A stretch of DNA of 64,000 nucleotides, from positions 31,587,985-31,651,984 of the forward strand of contig CM031610.1 of NCBI GenBank assembly GCA_018398815.1, given 5' to 3'. The first letter of the stretch is position 1; the number at the start of each line of letters is the position of its first letter. The translations under genes and the position numbers were made by a program. The notes below the pieces were generated by a model. The model did no database searches, was not told the DNA's origin, and saw only the letters and a list, made by a program, of their open reading frames with translations. The stretch comes from Conus ventricosus (lineage: Eukaryota; Mollusca; Gastropoda; Neogastropoda; Conidae). Below, one piece after another: positions 48,001 through 58,860 of this stretch.

Positions 48001-48895
48001 GGTGTGTGTGTGTGGTGTTGTGTGTGTGTGTGTGTGTGTGTGTGTTTGTGAGTTGTGTGTGTGTGTGTTTGTTCCTCTGCCTTAGTGTGAGGGTTCTTGA
48101 CTTTTTTCGTGGTGTTTGGTTCATTCATTCATGTCTTCGTCTACAAGAACGAATAGCACTGAGGGCTGTTGTACACACAAGCGTCGTCTTTCTTACTTCC
48201 TTTTTCTCATCAATCCCTGAAACGGCGATTTAAGGCAGTCAATTCAACAACATTTCTCCATAAGTGCCGATAAAAATCTAACAGTTAGAAGCCACGAAGC
48301 AGCTTTTAAAATTGTCAACAAAATACAATATTCCGGCGGGGGTTTTGCCACCTCCCCCTACCCCTCCCCTTTCCCCCCACCTGGTTTAATGTTTTTCCGC
48401 CTAGAACTCCCGACGACCGTGCGCCTAATTTTGCCCCCTGACCCCCGGCCTAATTCATTTACCAGCACCCAGCCCTGGCCAGAGACATTGCCGATGAATG
48501 GATGGCGTTCAAAGTAGGATTAGCACCTAACTAAACGCACGCAACGTCCAATCCTATGCATGTTGGATAACCTTCTCAACCGGAACTAAGCCTTATAATA
48601 ACCTTCAATTCATGTCTTCTATCATCAATACACCAGTTCCTCACTGGAAAAAAAAAAAAGCCCAAACAAAGCGTAAGCTTTCAAAAATTTTAATTCGCCA
48701 AGTGAGGCGACTGCAGGCGGAAAAATCTAAACAAATTGTAAAAAGTTCAAGCCACGCAACTACCTGCCAAACATGAACAAACGATGGGTTTTTGTCTTGT
48801 CATTCGTTTTTGTTCACGCTTGGCGGACGTACTACTTCAACTTTTTTAAGATTATAACATGGATATAAGTAAACAAAGAAAAGAAAAAAAGAGAT
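45100..48895. other. Non-coding, no gene recognised
   Basis: CA/GC words at 45358-45430 and 45650-45790, GT at 47990-48066, C-rich at 46725-46830. The open frame at 46084-46479 (minus) has no recognisable domain. It may be intron or downstream flank of the ankyrin gene, which is transcribed leftwards. Confidence 0.55.
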
Positions 48896-48987
48896 GAACT
48901 AGGACCTACGAGTAAACTCCAACGCGACTAGCAGCCATGCACTGTGCGACGACGACGACGACCTCAACCGAACTCCATCCGACCCAC

Positions 48988-49430
48988 CTTGATAGCCCCG
49001 TAGCGTTTGTAGCGCACGGCCAGGATGAGAGGCGTGCAGCCCTCCGAGTCCCGGACGTCCACGCTGGCCCCGTACTCCAGCAGCACCCTCAGACACTCCT
49101 CGTAACCCAGCCTGGCCGCCAGGTGGCAGGGGGCGTTCCTCGCCGAGCAGCTGAAGCCGTCCACGACACTGCGGGGCCCGCTGTCGGCGAGGAGTTTGGC
49201 GGCGGCCGGCGGTTGTGGGACACGGCCACGTACAGCGCCGTGTTCTGGCTGCCGTCGCGCGCCTCCGACACCTTGACGCCGGCCCCCATGAGCGCGTGCA
49301 GGACGTCGACGAGGCCGAGTTCCACGGCGAGGAAGAGCGCCTGGTGCAGCTCCTTGGGAGCCAAGGCCTGGGCACGGCCAGGTAGATGCTGACCAGGCGG
49401 CTGCTGTTCGAGCGAACAGCTTCCAGCAGG
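48988..49430 (-). CDS. Ankyrin-repeat protein, internal exon (partial gene)
   Basis: Internal exon of an ankyrin-repeat protein; such domains are protein-binding scaffolds, and the parent gene cannot be named from one exon. Reading the minus strand, the exon follows a (TG)n tract ending in TGCAG (acceptor AG at 49432-49431) and ends at a good donor, CAAG|GTGGGT, with GT at 48987-48986. The translation holds about three ankyrin repeats: motifs ALFLAVELGLVDVLHALMGAG, then TALYVAV, then CHLAARLGYEECLRVLLEYGA and GCTPLILAV, which fit the helix-turn-helix and loop pattern of the family. The frame changes twice, near 49381 and near 49206-49212, each explained by one missing base in a C/G run. Either these are homopolymer errors in the assembly or the exon is decaying. 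The high GC and clean family match against AT-rich flanks favour a real exon. No flanking exon was recognised. Confidence 0.8.

Positions 49431-49432
<2 letters not shown>

Positions 49433-49490
<58 letters not shown>
49433..49490 (-). promoter_or_regulatory. (TG)n tract serving as 3' splice-site tract
   Basis: On the minus strand a run of about 28 TG units leads directly into CAG at the start of the ankyrin exon. It occupies the place of the usual polypyrimidine tract. (UG)n next to splice acceptors is known to bind CELF/TDP-43 type proteins in other animals; a role here is inference. Confidence 0.5.
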
Positions 49491-49491
<1 letters not shown>

Positions 49492-49499
49492 ACACAAAT

Positions 49500-50219
49500 G
49501 TCGCTTAGGTCATAGTTCGGGGTTACAGTAAAGGTCAAGTAGTAAAGAACAAAGTTTGGACAAATGTCAATCGCCCTGGCTCTGTGAAAAAAAAAAAAAG
49601 CACGTGAAAAAGATGATTTCATCCTGAAATTTAGGGTCAGTAAATTAGTTCAATACCATATATCAGCAAAAACAGCAGAATAATGCATGATTGTGGACTC
49701 CTTGTGTTTCTACGCCATTGGTAGGGCATTGGGATTTAGGAATGAAAAGTCTAGCAGACGACACGAAAATGAAGAGTCATGTGGATCGTGCTTGCATAGA
49801 AAAAGAAACGGACATGAGACCCGCCTCAGAGTCAGGTACTGCATGGGTCAGGGGCTGGACTGTGCGATGGAAATGTTTTGGCACTGGCTGATCTGAGAAA
49901 AGCCAGGTGCAGCTTTGAGTGTAACAGAGCAGATGTAGTGTTTTGGGCCTACACCGTAACTGTGGACTAGGACCTATACATTAGGATGAGAGAATTTTCC
50001 GGCGTCACTGGCGCCAACGGGATGAGATGGCAGGAGTGGGGTTGGATGTCTGTGGGGGGTGAGTATGTGACGATATTCGTACGCACGAGCGCGTGCGCGT
50101 GCGCACGCGCTCGCTGTCTCAAACATTTCTCCAATTCATTCATCAAGCATTGCCTTAATTCATTCAGGAAGAAAATGAAGAAAACGACGAACAAGAAATG
50201 ATAATTTCACACACACAAA

Positions 50220-50251
<32 letters not shown>

Positions 50252-50528
50252 ACACACACACACTGTACAGTGCATCTCTTGATACCTTAGAAAGAAAGAA
50301 GTAAGGTAATTTTTCACCCATAAATCAATCTAAAAAAAAAAAAAAAAAAAAACCCAGCGTGGAACGGAGATACGCGCGCACAATGCATACAAAAAAAAAA
50401 AAAAATCGCATGTGCCACAGCACACTTACACTCACGCCAGAGAGAGGTTGTTTTTTTTTTTTGCGCAGACTTGATCCAAACGCATTTACACACGCACGAC
50501 CACATATGCGAACACGCACGCACGCACA
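49500..50528. other. Non-coding, upstream intron of the ankyrin exon
   Basis: Sequence before the ankyrin exon in its own direction. Holds (AC)n at about 50208-50262 and A runs at 50331-50352 and 50391-50405. No further exon recognised. Confidence 0.5.
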
Positions 50529-50551
50529 GACAGAGAGAGAGAGAGAGAGAG

Positions 50552-50824
50552 ATTCACGATTCACGATATTTTATTTGTCATTACCATTACGGTCTGATGA
50601 CAAGGGGGGTAACAATACACTCAAAAAGTAATGTTGCTGGCACATGAAATCAATATAAAAAAATTACAAAACATATCTCAACAAAACTTCAATCAGTTTA
50701 TAATAATCATTTAACCACATAAATACATATCCCAAGCACTCATCCACCAGCCCACCCAATTTCACACACACACACACGCACGCACGCACGCACGCACGCA
50801 CGCACACACACACGTACAAACACA

Positions 50825-50880
<56 letters not shown>

Positions 50881-51716
50881 CTCCGATGCAGACATACCCA
50901 CGCACCTACACACCTGCCCAAACCCATGCACACACACATATACACACATGGATAAACACGCACGCGCACGCAATCACAAATATATGAAATTCGACCATCC
51001 ACTTTATAATACGGTATCTGAACATTCACTTCTATCTTCATCATATAATGGATTATGCATCATATTGAGTTAATCTTTTCTTTTCTTAATTTCTGAGCCT
51101 CTGCTATAAATTTTGCAACTGATTTGATAACCATGTCATCATTTGAAAGTAGAATAGATATAACATTATGAGTTTGAGCTAAATCCGTATGAAAAAAATC
51201 ACATTTGTTCCGTAATGTTACATATCCTGTACAGTGGAACAAGAAATGTTTTTCATCCTCAACATCATAACTACACATAGGGCATGAAGATTCTGAGGAA
51301 GCCCCAGGCAGATACCATCTTTTCTTTGTATTAAATCCGAGGGTTCTGAATCGAAATCGAGCAAAATTAATCCTATGCCATTTGTCTGATATAATATATA
51401 GATACTTTTCAGCTTGAAAGACATTTTTAAATGAATAAAACCAACTGTATTTTTCATTGTTCTCAATAGCCGAATGCCAGTTTTGTTTGTACGAACATAT
51501 CAGTCTGTCTTTAAACTCTGAAATAAAGTGTCTATCATTTCCAACACCCTGTAACATCCATACAATACCAAAACCATTTACAGATAATACTTTTTTTTAC
51601 TTGATAGGCCCAATTCTCTTTGCCATTCTCGAGTTGAATTACCATCATGTCGTATGCTTGTTTGCACAATCGAGACTGAGGCAATTTTAGAATTTTTAGC
51701 CAGTATTTTATGCACT

Positions 51717-51718
<2 letters not shown>
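50552..51718 (-). mobile_element. 5'-truncated CR1-like LINE, C-terminal part
   Basis: Minus strand. The C-terminal ORF region is nearly intact: 51557-51060 gives a 165-residue open frame with FARFRFRTLGF, RWY, then CPMC...EDEKHFLFHC, the zinc-knuckle pattern near the C-terminus of many CR1/L2-type LINEs. Upstream, in another frame, 51717-51540 continues the same protein (KYWLKILKLPQSRLC, ENGKENWAYQVK), so one frameshift lies near 51545. The 3' UTR (51059-50552) carries a long (AC)n tract and ends in ATCGTGAATCGTGAATC, a heptamer tail. Both ends touch (GA)n on the plus strand (50529-50551 and 51719-51792). Clade is by pattern memory only. Confidence 0.78.

Positions 51719-51792
<74 letters not shown>
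51719..51792. repeat. (GA)n tract at the LINE 5' edge
   Basis: About 74 bp of GA units with one AGAGAAGAGA interruption, directly abutting the 5' end of the LINE fragment that ends at 51718. Confidence 0.95.
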
Positions 51793-51796
<4 letters not shown>

Positions 51797-51885
51797 AGAG
51801 GGAATACATTAATATGTCTGTCACTTATTAGTAACTTATTACACCTGCAAATCTCTGTAGCGCTTTTGCCACACGTGAATGACCC

Positions 51886-51955
51886 GCGCGCGCGCGCGCG
51901 CGCGCTCACACACACACACGCACGCACGCGCACACACACACAAACACCACACACA

Positions 51956-52015
<60 letters not shown>
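51886..52015. repeat. (CG)n, (ACGC)n and (AC)n cluster
   Basis: CGCGCGCGCGCGCG at 51886-51905, then AC/ACGC mixtures, a clean (ACGC)n run at about 51957-51988, then (AC)n to 52015. Continuous alternating purine-pyrimidine. Confidence 0.95.
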
Positions 52016-52017
<2 letters not shown>

Positions 52018-52221
52018 TAGAGATATGGGGAAGGACATGTCTTCTACTGAGATCAAGCCCCTGTCTGTGACACGCCAGAATTTTCATCTGCTTACGAAAC
52101 GGTCTTTGCTTTCCTCCCCTTGTTTCCAGCATAATGAAAATGCTTTAAAGAAGAAAAAAATATGGAACTGGGGTTTTCAATCTTGCACTCCGCCCTTCCC
52201 TTCTTTTCCATCCATATACCT

Positions 52222-52261
<40 letters not shown>

Positions 52262-52347
52262 TTCACTTCGTCCCTCCTTTCAAATGTTGGTGTTTCAGTA
52301 TTGCCAGCGATTGGTAGCCTAATTATGCTCTCTCTCTCTCTCCTCTC

Positions 52348-52378
<31 letters not shown>

Positions 52379-52445
52379 GCATGTGTGTGCACGAACGCGG
52401 GACTGCATGTGTGTGTCTGTGTGTGTGTGGTGTGTGTGTGTGTGT

Positions 52446-52568
52446 GTTGCGTTGCGTTGCGTTGCGTTGCGTTGCGTTGCGCTGTGCTGTGCTGTGCTGT
52501 GCTGTGCTGTGTTGTGCTGTGTTGTGTTGTGTTGTGTTGTGTTGTGTTGTGTTGTGTTGTGTTGTGTG
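52446..52568. repeat. Pentanucleotide array in three successive variants
   Basis: About seven GCGTT units, then about seven GTGCT-type units, then about eleven GTGTT units, all in one continuous 5-bp phase. Neighbouring blocks differ by one base of the unit, and a lone mixed unit (TGTGTTGTGCTG near 52510) marks the second border. Confidence 0.93.
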
Positions 52569-52659
52569 TGTGTGTGTGTGTGTGTGGTGTGCGTGCGAGC
52601 GTCCGTGCATACGCGCGCGCGCGCGTGTATGTGTGTATGTGTGTGTGTGCACGCTTGCT

Positions 52660-52726
52660 TCTCTAAATCCATTCTATCAAGAGTTGGTGTGTACAGTATT
52701 GCCAAGGGGTGAGGGTGTGGTGTTGC

Positions 52727-52767
<41 letters not shown>

Positions 52768-52893
52768 AGAGTGTGTGTGTGTGTGTGTTGTGTGCGTGCG
52801 CACGCACGCGGCTGTGTGTGTGTGTGTGTGCGCGCGTGTGCGAGTGTATATGTATGTGTGCGTGCGTGCGCGTGCGTGCGCGCGCGCGCGCGC

Positions 52894-52954
<61 letters not shown>

Positions 52955-53054
52955 TGCGCGCACACGCTTGTTTTTTCTAAATCCATTCTATCTAGAGTTG
53001 GCGTGTACAGTATTGCCAAGGGGTGAGGGTGTGGTATTGTACAGTGTGTGTGTG

Positions 53055-53108
<54 letters not shown>

Positions 53109-53110
53109 CG
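52660..53110. repeat. VNTR of about 310 bp built from microsatellites
   Basis: CTAAATCCATTCTATCAAGA, GTTGGTGTGTACAGTATTGC and CAAGGGGTGAGGGTGTGGT at 52663-52725 recur at 52978-53040. Between them lie (AG)n, (GT)n and CG-rich tracts, and another (GT)n/(GC)n follows the second copy. A weaker third relative, TTGGTGTTTCAGTATTGCCA, is at about 52287. Confidence 0.88.
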
Positions 53111-53184
53111 CGCGCGCGCGTGTGTGGAAAGGAGTAGGTGCGTGCGCGCGCGCGTGCACTCTTCTGTATAAGCGAACAGTTCAT

Positions 53185-53502
53185 GTACCTGCGTAGGATC
53201 TGAACTGACTACTACTTCACACCCTATTATAGTAATCCTAGCTTCCATTCCATTGTTCAGCCAGTGGTCCGACAGCACGCCCAAAGACTTCAGAGCAGAC
53301 ATGGCGATGCCGGACATGCATCATGGAAGTGATGGTAAATCTGGACCCCAGCGACTTCACACATTACAAACCCTGAATGAATGAAACTGGAAAAGAATAG
53401 GACCCAAAGAAAGAAAGCAAAATGACAGACACAAACAGAACGCGTACATTCAAAGAAGAAAGAAAAATTCCGTTCGATAAGGAAGGCGCTTGCTCTTTTT
53501 CT

Positions 53503-53533
<31 letters not shown>

Positions 53534-54700
53534 AGTCTCAAAAAACACCTTTGCAATGCTCGGTTATCTCTCTTCCGTTCCATACCGACACGCCATGGCG
53601 AAGATAAAAATGGTCAGAGAGCCAGCAGGCGACCAGTAGGTTTGAACCGCACAAAATATACGCAGTACTTCGAGTAGTCACGCCCCTCTTTGAGATGCTA
53701 CCTCCACATTAAAAAAATAGAATGATAATACACGCATAAACTCGTCCATTTTGTAACCGGTGAGACAGACTGTAGCCGAACAAAGTGGTTTCACCCCAAA
53801 CGAAAAGGTCACAGACCATCATCACACTTACCGTCTTGCACTTGGAGCCTCCCAATGAGAGAAAGAGTAAAAAAAAAAAATCCTGAGTGAGCAGAATCGT
53901 GCCGGCCTGAACACAGAATTCCCTCCCCTCCCTCTCACACCAAATGGCCAGCTGAACGCTCAGAAATTTGGTTTCGATGCCTGTGCGGACGCCCGTGACT
54001 AAACAAAATGGCAAAGTTTCTGTGTAAGATGGTTTTTTGGGATAATTTTCAGACTGGAGATAATTCGTGGGTGCCAACACGGCCCAGGGACTCCCCGTGA
54101 GCACAGGTAAAAGGCCAACACTGCGCGCGAAATTCTTTGGATACTTCGTTCACTACGGGGACTGACGGAAACCTTTGTCGTTCGTCGGTGACAAAAGCCG
54201 ACAGCCGAGTGAACTTACCTCGTCATATCGGTCGACTTTTATGCCAGAGGAAGCCCCATCCCTTCCCCCCGCAGCACGGAATGCCCGTTTTTTTCACTTC
54301 ACCACCCTTGTTCCAGACAAAAGGCGCACACCGGCTGGCAGACCTACTTTTGGGAGGCTTTTTTTTTTTTTTGGCACGCTTCCCTGAGCCGCCGAGTGGT
54401 GCGTGCGTGCTCCCCGTCTACGCTGGGCGCGTGCAGGAGCTCAGAGCGAGGCGCACGTGTATCACCCCTACTATACCACCCGACCCCTTCCCCTTCGCCT
54501 CTCTCCCGGCTCCTCTCTGCTGCTTACGTCAGAACCCAGGGCGCGTGCGTGTGGGGGCTATTTCTGGTGGTTTGCCGACGTTTTGTCATGTGTTTTCAGT
54601 GTGAAATGAAGGGGAAGTGGAATGAAGGACGAAGTTAGTTCTGGGCACTGGCCATTTGCTGGAGGGGTGAAAATCTTTCTGTTTGTTTGATGTCAGAGAC
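53185..54700. other. Non-coding; C30 homopolymer inside
   Basis: C run 53504-53533 (30 bp). GC-rich words around 54390-54560 (GCGCGTGCAGGAGCTCAGAG) could be a promoter-like island, but no TATA, start or splice support was found. Confidence 0.45.
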
Positions 54701-54709
54701 AGCGGGAGC

Positions 54710-54713
<4 letters not shown>

Positions 54714-54801
<88 letters not shown>

Positions 54802-54993
54802 GAGAGACAGAGAGAGAGAGAGTCTTTATTCTAAAGGATTACTCATGATTTTCCATCTGACCATTCTCTCCCTATGGACCCAGGAAACAAATGTACGAAC
54901 ATTATCACACCATGTAAAACCGATTGTAACTAGAAAAGTAATGATTCATTATTAACATAAGCCGAGAAAATTCACATTCACACTCAAACTCTC

Positions 54994-55068
<75 letters not shown>
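54714..55068. repeat. (AG)n, (ACAG)n and second (AG)n
   Basis: (AG)n 54714-54772, (ACAG)n about 54772-54800, more AG, then unique sequence 54822-54995, then (AG)n 54997-55068 touching the 3' tail of a LINE. Confidence 0.93.
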
Positions 55069-55071
<3 letters not shown>

Positions 55072-56659
55072 AGGTAAGGTTGCTTATAGCCCAGCCGACC
55101 ACATACGGCCATATCAGGGCTGTTACCGCGTTGAAGTCAACGCAAGTTATGAAAAAACAAACAAACACGAACAAACCAACAAAAAAACGTTCACATTTCT
55201 CTTTAAAATACTCCTGAAACGCACCAGAAACTTCGTTAAAAATCTTTCTCCGTAAAATCTTTGGTCTGGTGAAAAATGTTAATCTTTTTCAGAAACTCAA
55301 AGATCACATCAGGTGGGACATCTCTGAACAAGGTTTTCAGGGAGTCTGCTGTAAAATGTTTATGTCTCACATCATGCAAATCCCAACACTCTAAAAGAAT
55401 ATGTTTCACTGTGAGTGGTACATGACATGGAATGCACCACGGAGCTTCATCACCTGTTAAATGATAACAATGGATGTAAAACGAGTGGCCTGTATGCAAA
55501 CGGCACAAAACTGTTTCTTTCGTCTTTAGTGCCGCCTTGGGAACATGCTAAAAAGTCCTTCAGGTTTGGACGGATTTTGAAGTTTGTTATCCGTCTGCGA
55601 GTTCCATTCCTCTTGCCAGAGGTCTTTAACATAAGCCTGTGTTTTGGGTTTCAGATCAGTGTGAGGGAAAGAATTTGCTCAACTCTTTCTTTGTGGCACT
55701 CTTGGCAAGTTGATATACCACCTCGAATGCCTACATGGCTGGGAACCCAAGCAAAAATGATGTTGTATCCATCTGATTTTAGAGAGGTGTACAGTTGGCA
55801 TATATCGACAGTTGAGGGTGCTTGAGCTTACGGCCGGTAATGGCCTCCAAAGCAGAAAGGGAGTCAGACAAAATGGAGAAATCTCTATGTTTTGATTTAG
55901 AGATCTTTCAAGAGCCAGGACCAATGCTGTCAACTCAGCAGTGTACACTCACTCATCTGTAGATGGAGACGTCTGTGGGAATGTGTTTAGAACATCTCTG
56001 AGGGGGTTCTGTTGTATCAAACACAGCAGAGGCAACTCCCTCCTCAGATTTGGAACCGTCCGTGAAAATTCTTTTGAAGGATGGAAACTTTGAGCATAGT
56101 TCGGCAAAAAAAAGGACTTTTATGTCAATGCACTAGTGGTATCTTTACGGTACCATCAAACCAAATCAAACCAGATCTCCGGAGTGAAGAAAGTCCATGG
56201 TGGGTCATCGGAAAACTTGGATAAATCACAAACTACTCCAAGGTCTATATCTCCTTTTTTCAAATGGGGAAGAAGACGAATTCCTAAGGGTGGAATGGAA
56301 CTGGGGTGATCATCGAATTTCTTTCGGAACCTGAGGCAAAAAACAGCCATATGCAAGGTTTGGGGTTAAGAAGAGAAATTCACACAGTAGTTCAAGGCAG
56401 GTTTCAATCGACGGTTTGAGAGGGATGGTTTCCCTGCTTAAGCATACAGGCTATAAACAGGGGTGGTGCGGAATGTACCCAGACACAATCAAGCCCTTGA
56501 TGATGGGTAGGATCTAGACTTTCTAGGTAGGAAGGTCTGGCCGAGCCGTACACTACACATCAGTTTGGAGCGAATCAGAGCCCTGTAAAGATGGCGGAGA
56601 GTTTTCCTGTCAGCGCCCCAATCTGTGTGTGCCACAACTCGCAGAATGTTCATTGCTTT

Positions 56660-56660
<1 letters not shown>
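55069..56660 (-). mobile_element. Degenerate I/Nimb-like LINE between (GA)n tracts
   Basis: A second, older LINE copy on the minus strand, with the same domain order as the one at 24927-27228. Pieces in order: AMNILRVVAHTDWGADRKTL with LYRALIRSK (RT thumb region, about 56650-56540), SIPPLGIRLLPHL (about 56300), MYTAELTALVLALERSL (RNase H, about 55948-55890), and a C-terminal Cys/His piece with RLHTGHSFYIH and WCIPCHVPLTVKHILLECW (55236-55508). Frames are broken by several indels. The 3' UTR ends GGCTATAAGCAAC plus (CTTAC)n at 55069-55082. Both ends abut (GA)n on the plus strand: 54997-55068 and from about 56661. Confidence 0.85.
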
Positions 56661-56717
<57 letters not shown>

Positions 56718-56728
56718 ATAAAGGCAAT

Positions 56729-56769
<41 letters not shown>
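56661..56769. repeat. (GA)n followed by C38 homopolymer
   Basis: (GA)n 56661-56713 at the 5' edge of the LINE, then TTTTATAAAGGCAATAGT and a pure C run from 56732 to 56769. Confidence 0.95.
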
Positions 56770-56770
<1 letters not shown>

Positions 56771-56934
56771 AAGAAACCACATATTATCGCACACTGGACA
56801 TTTCTCTTCATCATGTAATGAAATACGTCGCTTTGACTACTTTACACAGACAAATAGCTTACTGTTGAAAATTATTTTACCATAGAATTCAAGCGTATGT
56901 AGCTGTTTTACCATATACTAATATTATGCGTGTG

Positions 56935-57320
56935 ATCAACCGTCATGGCAAAGTGGTTAGCGTTGCAGACTCCCTGCTTGGAGGTCGGGGGGTTGATTCC
57001 CATCATAACCTTTTGTTTGTGGGGTATTTCTGCCCCGACCGGCTCCTACCGGAGCTGAGTTTGCTACGGGCTCAACTGGAAAGACTGGTACCACACAGCC
57101 GAATTTCAATCACTTAACAGATATCTCTCTGAAAGTGTTGCTCAAACTTCCTGACCAACACTGCAGGTGTTTGTATCTCTCGGGCCTAGTTGACGCCGGG
57201 ATATAATTATCATGAAAGTAACCCCAGAGTACAGCCTGTCGTGCAGTCCCAGAAAAGAATGAAAAAACCGTAGCGTCATCTTCATCACTCTCGTTCTCAT
57301 CATCAGCATATAAAAGGTCT
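56935..57320 (+). mobile_element. Composite repeat, 5' part only
   Basis: tRNA-like head GGCAAAGTGGTTAGCGTTGC and GGGGGTTGATTCCC, then CTGCCCCGACCGG, TGACCAACACTGCAGGTG and GACGCCGGGATATA, closely matching 12512-12830. After the trinucleotide region it departs from the other copies and runs into a different G-tract module at 57326. Confidence 0.75.
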
Positions 57321-57325
57321 CGACC

Positions 57326-57379
57326 CAACGCAGGCAGAGGAGAGAGCGTAACGAAAAGAAGGGGCAGGGGGAAGATGGT

Positions 57380-57428
<49 letters not shown>

Positions 57429-57475
57429 GGAGGAGGCAATAAGATGAGACGTGCGAGGTCTGCATACTCTGTGGA
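57326..57475. repeat. G-tract module, copy 1 (G48)
   Basis: CCAACGCAGGCAGAGGAGAG, AACGAAAAGAAGG, then 48 G at 57380-57427, then GGCAATAAGATGAGACGTGC and GAGGTC. The same order occurs at 58745-58860 with 19 G. Confidence 0.88.
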
Positions 57476-58000
57476 ACTTTTTGTCGGTGGCCGTAGTGGA
57501 AGAGCTCCGAGTGGAGGCCGTCGTCTGTCGTTCTCTGAGCTCCGGTTCCTGGTGAACTCTACTCCACATTGGGGTGTTGGTCGGCCCATGATGGGCGTCG
57601 CGTATTTCACCTCTCCCGACCCCCCCCCCCCTCCCACCCCCCTCCCTCCAAAAGGCTGTCTTCAGGGCCACCAGGCGGCTTCTTCGAGTGGCGATGGTCC
57701 TGTGCTTCGTGAGGTTGCCTAAAAGAGGGAGCAGACGACAGTCGTTGGAGCGCTGCACGAGTCCCTTGTATTCTGTGGTTCACGCAGGCTGCGGCCGAGA
57801 GGGCAGTTATACACTTTTTCAGCCCAACCCGGGAGGTGTGCATCCCCCCCCCCCTTTGCACCCCCCCCCCCTTAGCACCCCCCCTCCCCGCCCTAAGTCC
57901 TGCCAACAGCAGTGGAGTTTGATGGTCTGTAGAGTCACACTTTGGCCTCACTTTGTCGCTTCTCTTGAAAGTAGGGACTTTAAAATATCTGTGTGTGCGT
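57476..58000. other. Non-coding, no gene recognised
   Basis: Moderately GC-rich with C-rich runs near 57620-57650 and 57845-57890. Short frames lack recognisable motifs. Confidence 0.5.
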
Positions 58001-58007
58001 GTGTGGA

Positions 58008-58024
58008 GTGCGCGCGCGCGCGCG

Positions 58025-58075
<51 letters not shown>

Positions 58076-58097
58076 TGTGCGTGCGTGCGTGCGTGCT

Positions 58098-58145
<48 letters not shown>

Positions 58146-58189
58146 GCGTGGTGCGTGCGCGCGCGCCCCGCGCGCGCGTGCGTATGTGT

Positions 58190-58236
<47 letters not shown>

Positions 58237-58288
58237 GCGCGCGTGCGTGTGTGCGTGCGTGCGTGTGTGTGTGCGTGTGTGTTTGAAA
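58008..58288. repeat. Z-DNA-prone (GC)n/(GT)n tract, about 280 bp
   Basis: GCGCGCGCGCGC then three (GT)n blocks separated by GCGTGCGT and CGCGCGCCCCGCGCGCG words. Nearly unbroken alternating purine-pyrimidine. Confidence 0.95.
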
Positions 58289-58289
58289 C

Positions 58290-58740
58290 CCCCATGATAC
58301 GCACGTTCAATGCAGTAACAATACTGACCTAGACCCATAATCACGAGCTGAAGCATTGTTTTGTCAGCATTTCAAATCCTATTCTAACACATAACAAACA
58401 GTGCGCCATAAGGCATCTAATTCAACGCAGCCATCCATGTCCTCCCTCATCTTTCTGTGTGTTCGGGGCCCAGCGCTCTTCAACACCGTCCTCCATATGA
58501 CGCGCTTTTTCCAAAGTCTCCTAGGACAAAACAGCACTTAATAACACACCACACGTTCGCTGCCGCATTTGCGCAACAAGCAGCACGTGTGAACGGCCGA
58601 ACACCGACCTTAATCCGGCGTCCAGTCTCCATCCCCCCCCCCTCCTGCCCCCCGCCCTCCATCCCCCTCACCTCCCTACCCCCATCCAAACTTTCTGAGT
58701 CATCGCCACAATCAAAAGACAGCATTAAGAATGAGGTAGA
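58290..58740. other. Non-coding, C-rich; no gene recognised
   Basis: Ordinary sequence becoming C-rich at 58630-58690. Nothing identified. Confidence 0.5.
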
Positions 58741-58744
58741 AGGG

Positions 58745-58860
58745 GGCGGGGGAGCCAACGTAGGCAGAGGAGAGAGGGAAAGGAAAAGAAGGGGGGGGGG
58801 GGGGGGGGGAAATGATGAGGAGAAGGCGGCAATAAGACGTGACGTGTGAGGTCAGGGAGG
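58745..58860. repeat. G-tract module, copy 2 (G19)
   Basis: CCAACGTAGGCAGAGGAGAG, AAGGAAAAGAAGG-type sequence, 19 G at 58791-58809, then GGCAATAAGACGTGACGTGT and GAGGTC. Matches 57326-57475 outside the G run. Confidence 0.88.
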
